This document shows, in pieces, positions 41,234-47,831 of a stretch of 47,831 nt of DNA; positions within the stretch are counted from its first letter, which is position 1; each line of letters starts with the position of its first letter. The translations under genes were made by a program, and so were the position numbers. Under the pieces are notes generated by a model. That model did no database searches. It was not told where the DNA came from and saw only the letters and a list, made by a program, of their open reading frames with translations. The DNA is from Bradyrhizobium guangdongense. GTDB taxonomy: Bacteria > Pseudomonadota > Alphaproteobacteria > Rhizobiales > Xanthobacteraceae. The stretch covers positions 1 to 47,831 of the forward strand of contig NZ_PPPT01000155.1 of the NCBI RefSeq assembly GCF_006483445.1, given 5' to 3'.

Positions 41234-41283
41234 GGCCTGAGTGGTGTCCACGTCTCAACCCGACGAAAGATCGGAATCCAAAA

Positions 41284-42831
41284 ATGAGCGAAACGTCCCA
41301 AAACTTCCTCGGCATCGTCTCCGGCGGTCGCAGCCGTGCTCATGCCGACGTCGCCGACCGCTCGAACCGCATCGCGAGCGGCCTCGCCAGGATCGGCGTC
41401 AAGCAAGGCGACTGCGTCTGCATGCTCCTGCGCAACGACATCGCCTTCATCGAAGCGGCCTATGCGGCGATGCGGCTCGGCGCCTATGGCGTGCCGATCA
41501 ATTGGCACTTCAAGCCGGAGGAGATCAACTACATCCTCAGGGATTCCGGTACGAAGGTCTTGATCGGCCATGTGGACATGCTGCACGGCCTGCGTGACGC
41601 GATTCCGAACGGCGTCACCGTGATCAGCGTGCCGACGCCACCTGAAATTCTGAAGAACTACAAGATCGATCCCGATCACCTCAAAACGCCCGACTTCGCG
41701 ATCGACTTCGAGTCCTGGCTTGCGCAGTTCCAGCCCTATGACGGTCCGGTCGTCCCGCAGCCCATGAACATGATCTACACGTCCGGCACCACTGGACACC
41801 CGAAGGGCGTGCGGCGCCACGCGCCGACGCCGGAGCAGCAGGCGGCCGGCGAGCGCATGCGCGCGATGATCTACGGCCTCAAGCCAAGTGCCCGCGCGCT
41901 GCTGCCGGGACCGCTCTATCACTCCGCACCAAATTCCTTTGGTCTCCGCGCCGGCAAGCTCGGTGGTGCACTGGTGCTGATGCCGCGCTTCGAAGCCGAA
42001 GAGTTTCTGGAGCTGATCGAGCGCTACAAAATCGACACCATTTTTATGGTGCCGACCATGTTCATCCGGCTGATGAAGCTGCCGGAGGCGGTGCGCAAGA
42101 AATACGACGTCTCTTCGCTCCGCCACGTCATCCATGCCGCCGCACCCTGTCCGCCCGACGTCAAGCGCGCGATGATCGAATGGTGGGGGCCGGTGATCTA
42201 CGAATTTTACGGCTCGACCGAGTCGGGCGCTGTCACCTTCGCCACGTCTGAAGACGCGCTGATGAAACCGGGCACCGTCGGCAAGATCTCGCCCGGCGCC
42301 GAGCTGCGCTTTCTCGGTGACGACGGCCGCGTGCTGCCGGCCGGTGAGATCGGCGAAATCTATTCGCGCATGCCGCAGACCGCTGATTTCACCTATCACA
42401 ACAAGCCGGAGAAGCGCACCGAGATCGACCGCGAGGGTTTCATCACGTCGGGCGACGTCGGTTATATCGATGAAGACGGCTATGTCTTCATCTGCGACCG
42501 CAAGCGCGACATGGTGATATCAGGGGGCGTCAACATCTATCCGGCCGAGATCGAATCCGTGCTGCACGCCGTTCCCGGCGTGCACGATTGCGCCGTGTTC
42601 GGCATCCCCGACGCCGAGTTCGGCGAGGCGCTGATGGCTGTTGTCGAGCCGCAGGCCGGCGTGACGCTGGACGCGGCCGAGATCCGCACGCGGCTCAAAT
42701 CATCGCTCGCCGACTACAAGGTGCCGAAGCACATCGAAATCCACGCCCAACTGCCGCGCGAAGACTCCGGAAAGATTTTTAAGCGCCGCCTGCGCGATCC
42801 CTATTGGGAACGGGCCGGGCGCAAGATTTGA
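41284..42831 (+). CDS. Acyl-CoA synthetase (AMP-forming)
   Basis: A 515-residue ANL-superfamily ligase, a distant paralogue of the one at 37475. The ATP loop is IYTSGTTGHPKGV (164-176), the adenine motif FYGSTESG, the hinge region GDVGYIDEDGYVFICDRKRDM, and the catalytic lysine Lys497 (EDSGKIFKRRL). The substrate pocket is not readable; the branch includes bile-acid/steroid and medium-chain ligases. It sits between two crotonase genes on the same strand, each separated by a palindromic element. Confidence 0.9.
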   Translation: MSETSQNFLGIVSGGRSRAHADVADRSNRIASGLARIGVKQGDCVCMLLRNDIAFIEAAYAAMRLGAYGVPINWHFKPEEINYILRDSGTKVLIGHVDMLHGLRDAIPNGVTVISVPTPPEILKNYKIDPDHLKTPDFAIDFESWLAQFQPYDGPVVPQPMNMIYTSGTTGHPKGVRRHAPTPEQQAAGERMRAMIYGLKPSARALLPGPLYHSAPNSFGLRAGKLGGALVLMPRFEAEEFLELIERYKIDTIFMVPTMFIRLMKLPEAVRKKYDVSSLRHVIHAAAPCPPDVKRAMIEWWGPVIYEFYGSTESGAVTFATSEDALMKPGTVGKISPGAELRFLGDDGRVLPAGEIGEIYSRMPQTADFTYHNKPEKRTEIDREGFITSGDVGYIDEDGYVFICDRKRDMVISGGVNIYPAEIESVLHAVPGVHDCAVFGIPDAEFGEALMAVVEPQAGVTLDAAEIRTRLKSSLADYKVPKHIEIHAQLPREDSGKIFKRRLRDPYWERAGRKI

Positions 42832-42836
42832 CACTG

Positions 42837-42978
42837 CGTAGGGTGGGTTAGCTGAGCGGGCTGCGCGAAGCGCAAGTCCGCGTAGCGTAACCCACCACTT
42901 TGCTCTCCGCGGCGACAGAAGTGGTGGGTTACACCAGTGGACCGCGCTTTGCGCGGCCACGTGCTAACCCACCCTACG
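42837..42978. repeat. Compound inverted-repeat element, GTAGGGTGGGTTAGC family
   Basis: Same architecture as 5502-5644: outer CGTAGGGTGGGTTAGC / GCTAACCCACCCTACG, inner GTAACCCACCACTT / AAGTGGTGGGTTAC, and a GCGCGAAGCGC-like tip. It lies between the ligase gene and the following crotonase gene. Confidence 0.88.
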
Positions 42979-43012
42979 CACTACAAGTTTCGACAACGAC
43001 GAGGAGACTCCA

Positions 43013-43822
43013 ATGAGTGACGCGGCAGCGAAGTCCGAGGCGAGGGAAGTTCTCTACGAGGTGTCCGATCACATCGCGACCATCACGCTGAATGCGCCGG
43101 AGCGGATGAACACGATCTCCGGTCCGATGCTCAACGATCTCGCGCGGCACCTGACCGAGGCCAATGAAGACCCGATGGTCCGCTGCGTCATCCTCACCGG
43201 CAAGGGGCGCGCGTTCTGCGCCGGCCTCGATCTGCGAAAGGAGCGCGACGGCAACGGCCTGTCCGCGGCATCCTCGCCGACCACGCTCAACCTGCGCAAC
43301 ACGCCGCCGACCGTGCTGCAGGCGATGGACAAGCCGACCATCTGCGCCGTCAATGGCGGCGCGGCCGGCTACGGCATGGACACCGCGCTCGGCTGCGACA
43401 TCCGCATCATGGCGGAGTCTGCAAAGCTCGCCGCCGCCTTCGTCAAGCGCGGCGTGGTGCCGGAATCCGGCGGCACCTGGCTCTTGCCGCGCATGATCGG
43501 CTGGGCCAAGGCGTCCGAGCTGATCTTCACCGGCCGCACGCTGAGTGCACGGGAATGCCTGACGTGGGGCCTCGCTAACGAGGTCGTGCCTGACGGCGAA
43601 TTGATGGGCCGCGCCCGCGCGATGGCCCGCGAGATCGCGGCCAATGCGCCGCTCGCCGTCCAGGCGTCAAAGCGCATGATGCGCATGGGCCTGAACGAGA
43701 CCTTCCCGGATCACGTCCACCACGTTTATCTCCAGCTCTTGCCGCTGTTCAGGACGCAGGACATGGCCGAAGGCATGAAAGCCTTCATGGAGAAGCGCGA
43801 GCCGAAGTTCGAGGGGCGGTAG
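43013..43822 (+). CDS. Enoyl-CoA hydratase/isomerase family protein
   Basis: A 269-residue crotonase. Oxyanion segments are AFCAGLDL (67-74) and GGAAGYGMDTALGCD (115-129). The active-site region RGVVPESGGTWLLPRMIG carries Glu151 where PaaG-like members have Asp and hydratases have their second Glu; the first Glu is absent. An isomerase or alternative hydratase are both possible. It begins after a GAGGAGA ribosome site and is the last CoA-ester gene of the region. Confidence 0.88.
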   Translation: MSDAAAKSEAREVLYEVSDHIATITLNAPERMNTISGPMLNDLARHLTEANEDPMVRCVILTGKGRAFCAGLDLRKERDGNGLSAASSPTTLNLRNTPPTVLQAMDKPTICAVNGGAAGYGMDTALGCDIRIMAESAKLAAAFVKRGVVPESGGTWLLPRMIGWAKASELIFTGRTLSARECLTWGLANEVVPDGELMGRARAMAREIAANAPLAVQASKRMMRMGLNETFPDHVHHVYLQLLPLFRTQDMAEGMKAFMEKREPKFEGR

Positions 43823-43929
43823 GCGGGTTCCTCCTGGCCAACGGGCCGTGAACGTCCGGCCTGATCAACGCGACTAAGCTTGAAATGAGGACCTGAGCCC
43901 AGGACTCTCATGGATATGGGAAGCCTGAG

Positions 43930-44820
43930 ATGAAGCGTCTGACGAAAGCCCTGTTGCTCGCCGGCGGCCTGGTCGCCACGACGGCGGTGCTGGCAAGTCC
44001 GGTCGCGACAAGCTCCACCCATGCGAGCCCGACAAAGAGCATCCATATCGGCTGGGATCGCACGTCCAGGTCGGACAACACTGTGGATCAAACCTGGTGG
44101 GCGGTCAGGACCCATTGCCCGTGGGACACCGTCGCCCAGCGCCTGTTCTGTACGGCGGTCACTTACGTGTTGCCGACAGGGGCCACGGGCAACTATTTCG
44201 AATCGAAGGTTTCCGACGAAACCGGTCTGCCATTGCCCGAGCGCTGGGACCTCACGACCGCGAAGAATTCACCGTTCATCAGTTCGATTCATGCCGAGAC
44301 GCCGCTCGATCCTGCGTCCGTGCTTGCCTTCTATCGTGCCGAGCTCGAAAAGCGCGGCTGGACGGAGAACGGCGATGCAGTCATCGAGCCGGACCGTGCC
44401 GTGATCGCGTTCAAGGCGTCGGGCAGGCCGGCGCTGCTCCGGGTCACGCGCGAGGGCGACATGACGGTCGCAGATCTGTCGCTGCGCAAGGTGGCCGAGG
44501 CGAAGGGCGGCCTGCAGCCGAAGCCGGGGCAGGTCAAGCTGATGTTCGGCAACAAGACAGACGAAGAGGCCATCATCACCATCAACGGACAGACCATCAA
44601 GTTGGCGGCCAAAGCCGGAGCTGACTTGACCGACTCCGCCGAGGACGCAGCCAAGGTCCCGGCCAGCCAAACGATCGACCTGCCGCCGGGCAAGTACAAA
44701 GTCATCCTCAAGGTGACGAGCGGTGCGGCGCAGAACCGGGAGTTCGAGGTCGCTGCCAACGAGACCTGGGGTCTCTTGGTCGGCCCGGATGGCGCCGCGC
44801 TCCCCATCCACTTGTATTGA
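43930..44820 (+). CDS. Exported protein of unknown function
   Basis: I do not recognise this 296-residue protein. It has a clear signal peptide (MKRLTKALLLAGGLVATTAVLAS, 1-23, cut near ASPVA or VLA-SP). The mature part has a Trp- and Cys-containing segment, TWWAVRTHCPWDTVAQRLFC (about 55-74, two cysteines), then a region rich in short strands with LDPASVLAFYRAELEKRGW (about 121-139), as in proteins that measure or bind small molecules. Its C-terminal half (NGQTIKLAAKAGADLT... DLPPGKYKVILKV) looks like a beta-sandwich. No transmembrane helix follows the signal. It sits alone before ppc and shares no obvious operon with it. Confidence 0.72.
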   Translation: MKRLTKALLLAGGLVATTAVLASPVATSSTHASPTKSIHIGWDRTSRSDNTVDQTWWAVRTHCPWDTVAQRLFCTAVTYVLPTGATGNYFESKVSDETGLPLPERWDLTTAKNSPFISSIHAETPLDPASVLAFYRAELEKRGWTENGDAVIEPDRAVIAFKASGRPALLRVTREGDMTVADLSLRKVAEAKGGLQPKPGQVKLMFGNKTDEEAIITINGQTIKLAAKAGADLTDSAEDAAKVPASQTIDLPPGKYKVILKVTSGAAQNREFEVAANETWGLLVGPDGAALPIHLY

Positions 44821-44986
44821 AGCTGCGGCGAGCATGTGAGGGAAGCCTGTTCGTAGGCGTATGTCGGCCCGGCCGGCACCTCAGCACTCCGCCGCGCCGC
44901 CCCAACTTCATCTTGCACTGCGGTAGAAAATTATTGCACACTCTGCCGGGCCGGGCAGCCCCAAGAAGCTCGAAGCGGAGCTAGCC

Positions 44987-47785
44987 ATGTCCCTTCAGAC
45001 CGCACCCTCAGACGCCGCCATCGACCGTCCCAACCGCGCCGAGGAAGCCCAGGCGCTGGAGGCGGATGCGCGGCTGCGGGATGACATCCGCCTGCTCGGG
45101 CGCATCCTTGGCGACACGGTGCGCGACCAGGAGGGCGCAGACGTATTCGACCTGGTCGAGCGCATCCGCCAGACCTCGATCCGGTTCCATCGCGACGAGG
45201 ACCGGCTCGCCCGCCGTGAGCTCGAGCAGATCCTCGACGGCATGTCGATCGCCGACACCGTCCGCATCGTCCGCGCCTTTAGCTATTTCTCCCACCTCGC
45301 CAACATCGCCGAGGACCACAACAACATCCGCCAGATGCGCGCCCGGAGCGCAGCGAAGAATGGCGGGGCCGGGGTGCTCGCGAATACGCTGTCGCACGCC
45401 CGCGACGCCGGCCTCAGCGCCGAAGAGCTGCGCCGTTTCTTCAAGGACGCGCTGGTGAGCCCCGTCTTGACGGCGCATCCGACCGAGGTCCGGCGCAAGA
45501 GCACCATGGACCGCGAGATGGAGGTTGCAGCGCTGCTCGACCATCGCGAGCGTGTCGCGCTGACGCCGGATGAAGCCGCGGCGAGCGACGAGCAGTTGCG
45601 CCGCGAGGTGCTGACGCTGTGGCAGACCAATTTGCTTCGGCGTACCAAGCTCACCGTGCTCGACGAGGTCGCCAACGGCCTGTCCTTCTACGACTACACC
45701 TTCCTTCGCGAGGTGCCGCGCCTGGTCAATACGCTGGAAGACCGGCTGGAGGAGGGCGGCGAGCAGGCGGCAGCCGAGCTCGCCTCGTTCCTGCGCATGG
45801 GAAGCTGGATCGGCGGCGACCGCGACGGCAATCCCTTCGTCACCGCGGAGGTGATGCGCGGCACGCTGCGGCTGCAGTCGAGCCGGGTCATGCAGTTCTA
45901 TCTCGAAGAGCTGCACAAGCTCGGCGCCGAGCTGTCGATCGCAGCCCATCTGGCCGACGTCTCCGAAGAGCTGCGCGCGCTCGCCGAGCGGTCGCCCGAC
46001 ACCTCGCCGCACCGGAGTGGCGAGCCGTATCGCCTCGCGGTGTCAGGCATCTATGCGCGGCTGACCGCGACCGCCGAGAAGCTGAAGGTGGAGATCACGC
46101 GCCGCCCGGTCGGCAAGGGCGCGCCTTACGAGAGCGTGAAGGAGCTGCAGGCCGATCTCGACGTGCTGCACCGCTCGCTGATCTCGAACAATGCCCGCGT
46201 CATCGCGCGCGGCCGGTTGCGGCTGTTGCGCCGCGCGGTCGATTGCTTCGGCTTCCACCTGGCGCGACTCGACATCCGCCAGAACTCGGCCGTGCACGAG
46301 CGCACCATTGCCGAGCTGATGGACGCTGCCAACCCCGGCATGTCCTACCTCGCGCTCGGCGAAGAGGCGCGCATTGCGCTCCTCACCAACGAGTTGCGGT
46401 CGACGCGCTCGTTGGTCTCGCCATTCGTCAAATACAGCGACGAGACGCTTGGCGAGCTCGCGGTGTTCCGTGAGGCGGCCGAATCGCATGAGCGCTTCGG
46501 CTCTGACGTGATCCCCCAATGCATCATCTCGATGTGCAAGGGCATGTCCGACATGCTCGAGGTTGCCGTGCTGCTGAAGGAAGTTGGTCTCGTCCACCCT
46601 TCCGGTCGCAGTGCGATCAACATCGTGCCGCTGTTCGAGACCATCGAGGATCTGCAGGCCTCCTCCGGCATCATGGATCGCATGCTGTCGCTGCACGATT
46701 ATCGCCGCCTGGTCGACAGCCGCGGCGGCGTGCAGGAGGTGATGCTCGGCTATTCCGACAGCAACAAGGATGGCGGCTTCGTCACCTCCGGCTGGGAGCT
46801 CTACAAGGCCGAAATCGGCCTCGTCGAAGTCTTCGAACGCCACCACGTTCGGCTCAGGCTGTTCCACGGCCGCGGCGGTTCGGTCGGCCGCGGCGGCGGC
46901 CCGAGCTACGATGCCATCATCGCGCAGCCCGGCGGAGCCGTGAACGGCCAGATTCGTATCACCGAGCAGGGCGAGATCATCTCGTCGAAATATTCCAACG
47001 CCGAAGTCGGCCGCAACAATCTGGAGATTCTCGCCGCCGCCACGCTGGAGGCGAGCCTGCTGCATCCGCGCCAGAGCGCACCGCGCCGCGAGTATCTCAC
47101 CGCGATGGACGAGCTGTCGGGCCTCGCCTTCAAAGCCTATCGCGGCCTGGTCTACGAGACCGACGGCTTCGTCGACTATTTCTGGTCATCCACCGTCATC
47201 AACGAGATCGCGACGCTCAACATCGGCAGCCGCCCGGCCTCGCGCAAGAAGACCCGCGCGATCGAGGACTTACGCGCCATTCCCTGGGTGTTCTCCTGGG
47301 CGCAGTGCCGCTTGATGCTGCCGGGCTGGTACGGCTTTGGCAGCGCGGTCGAGCAATGGATCACGGAGCATCCCGACAAGGGCATGCCGTTCCTCAAAGA
47401 GCTCTACCGCGACTGGCCGTTCTTCCGCATGTTGCTGTCGAACATGGATATGGTGCTCGCCAAGAGCTCGATTGCGATCGCGTCACGCTATGCGGAGCTC
47501 GTGCCGGACGAAGCTTTGCGCGAAAAGATTTTTGGCCGCATCCGACGCGAATGGCACTCCTGCATCGAGACGCTTCTGGACATCATGGGCCAGGACCGCC
47601 TGCTGCAGGGCAATCCGCTGCTGGAGCGTTCGGTGCGCCATCGCTTCCCCTATCTCGACCCGCTCAACCACGTGCAGGTCGAGCTGTTGAAGGAGCACCG
47701 CGCGCAGAACCCGGACGAGGCGGTGCTGCGCGGGATTCAGCTCACCATCAACGGCATCTCGGCGGGGCTTCGGAATACGGGTTAG
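44987..47785 (+). CDS. ppc: Phosphoenolpyruvate carboxylase
   Basis: A full-length, 932-residue PEP carboxylase that makes oxaloacetate from PEP and bicarbonate to refill the TCA cycle. The catalytic histidine His164 is in VLTAHPTEVRRKS, followed by GSWIGGDRDGNPFV, the loop GYSDSNKDGG (588-597) and the PEP-binding FHGRGGSVGRGGGP (626-639). Also present are EQGEIISSKY and the C-terminal RNTG, which closes the active site and the inhibitory site in this family (commonly QNTG). Upstream, a TTGCAC hexamer occurs twice (around 44914 and 44933) in an AT-rich patch, but I cannot assign a promoter with confidence. Confidence 0.97.
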   Translation: MSLQTAPSDAAIDRPNRAEEAQALEADARLRDDIRLLGRILGDTVRDQEGADVFDLVERIRQTSIRFHRDEDRLARRELEQILDGMSIADTVRIVRAFSYFSHLANIAEDHNNIRQMRARSAAKNGGAGVLANTLSHARDAGLSAEELRRFFKDALVSPVLTAHPTEVRRKSTMDREMEVAALLDHRERVALTPDEAAASDEQLRREVLTLWQTNLLRRTKLTVLDEVANGLSFYDYTFLREVPRLVNTLEDRLEEGGEQAAAELASFLRMGSWIGGDRDGNPFVTAEVMRGTLRLQSSRVMQFYLEELHKLGAELSIAAHLADVSEELRALAERSPDTSPHRSGEPYRLAVSGIYARLTATAEKLKVEITRRPVGKGAPYESVKELQADLDVLHRSLISNNARVIARGRLRLLRRAVDCFGFHLARLDIRQNSAVHERTIAELMDAANPGMSYLALGEEARIALLTNELRSTRSLVSPFVKYSDETLGELAVFREAAESHERFGSDVIPQCIISMCKGMSDMLEVAVLLKEVGLVHPSGRSAINIVPLFETIEDLQASSGIMDRMLSLHDYRRLVDSRGGVQEVMLGYSDSNKDGGFVTSGWELYKAEIGLVEVFERHHVRLRLFHGRGGSVGRGGGPSYDAIIAQPGGAVNGQIRITEQGEIISSKYSNAEVGRNNLEILAAATLEASLLHPRQSAPRREYLTAMDELSGLAFKAYRGLVYETDGFVDYFWSSTVINEIATLNIGSRPASRKKTRAIEDLRAIPWVFSWAQCRLMLPGWYGFGSAVEQWITEHPDKGMPFLKELYRDWPFFRMLLSNMDMVLAKSSIAIASRYAELVPDEALREKIFGRIRREWHSCIETLLDIMGQDRLLQGNPLLERSVRHRFPYLDPLNHVQVELLKEHRAQNPDEAVLRGIQLTINGISAGLRNTG

Positions 47786-47811
47786 GTGGCGGCGCCACCG
47801 CACACTCAGTC

Positions 47812-47831
47812 GTCATGCCCGGGCTTGTCCC
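47812..47831. repeat. Start of a further palindromic element, cut by window end
   Basis: GTCATGCCCGGGCTTGTCCC, 26 bases after the ppc stop, resembles the left arm of the GTCATTCCGGGGC-like families. The other arm would lie outside the window. Confidence 0.4.

Noticed and set aside
3383..47831. The repeated intergenic palindromes as a CRISPR array or insertion-sequence ends
   Set aside because: They are single scattered elements with long inverted arms, no regular spacer units, no cas genes and no transposase gene.

Overview
The window looks like chromosomal DNA of a Bradyrhizobium-type alphaproteobacterium. GC and codon bias are high, and the gene content fits: an Aap-type amino-acid permease, a complete Liv transporter, an anaplerotic PEP carboxylase, many CoA-ester catabolic genes, and dispersed palindromic intergenic repeats. 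The genus is inferred from gene content and style; no rRNA or other marker is present. I recognise 41 protein genes. I see no tRNA, rRNA, insertion sequence, phage gene or CRISPR array. No gene-free stretch exceeds 300 bases.

Layout. 1-5.5 kb: the 3' end of an amino-acid ABC permease, a secreted polyhydroxybutyrate depolymerase, an amidase, an SDR protein with an altered active site, and a tartrate/D-malate dehydrogenase. 5.6-14.5 kb: a D-2-hydroxyacid dehydrogenase and an M20 amidohydrolase (one operon), a LysR regulator with a clear operator, a DUF1445 hydro-lyase/D-glutamate cyclase relative, and a five-gene Liv ABC transporter. 14.6-18.4 kb: the L-threonate pathway otnC / ltnD-otnI-otnK around a divergent promoter. 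18.6-22.2 kb: two chemoreceptors, the second an Aer-like PAS protein. 22.4-43.8 kb: a large CoA-ester and monooxygenase region with a thiolase-like protein, a nitronate-monooxygenase-family flavoprotein, a Baeyer-Villiger monooxygenase, a YghU-type GST, a flavin reductase, a GNAT-GFA fusion, two acyl-CoA dehydrogenases, two acyl-CoA ligases, four crotonases, two SDRs, and an APH-like kinase with its DUF6285 partner. 43.9-47.8 kb: an exported protein of unknown function and phosphoenolpyruvate carboxylase.

The most interesting system is between about 29.8 and 35 kb. An acyl-CoA dehydrogenase with the sequence signature of the ACAD10/ACAD11 dehydrogenase domain, carrying Asp at the usual catalytic Glu, lies near an APH-fold kinase fused operonically to a DUF6285 protein and a PaaG-like enoyl-CoA isomerase. 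This is the split bacterial form of the 4-hydroxyacyl-CoA phosphorylation route known from the Pseudomonas putida levulinate (lva) operon and from the fused animal ACAD10/11 proteins. Candidate ligases and SDRs for the remaining steps lie within 10 kb.

A second pattern is structural. Fifteen complete long inverted-repeat elements of several sequence families occupy the gaps between genes. They are in six of seven convergent gaps and nine tandem gaps but in none of the seven divergent (promoter) gaps, and one supplies the stop codon of its neighbour.
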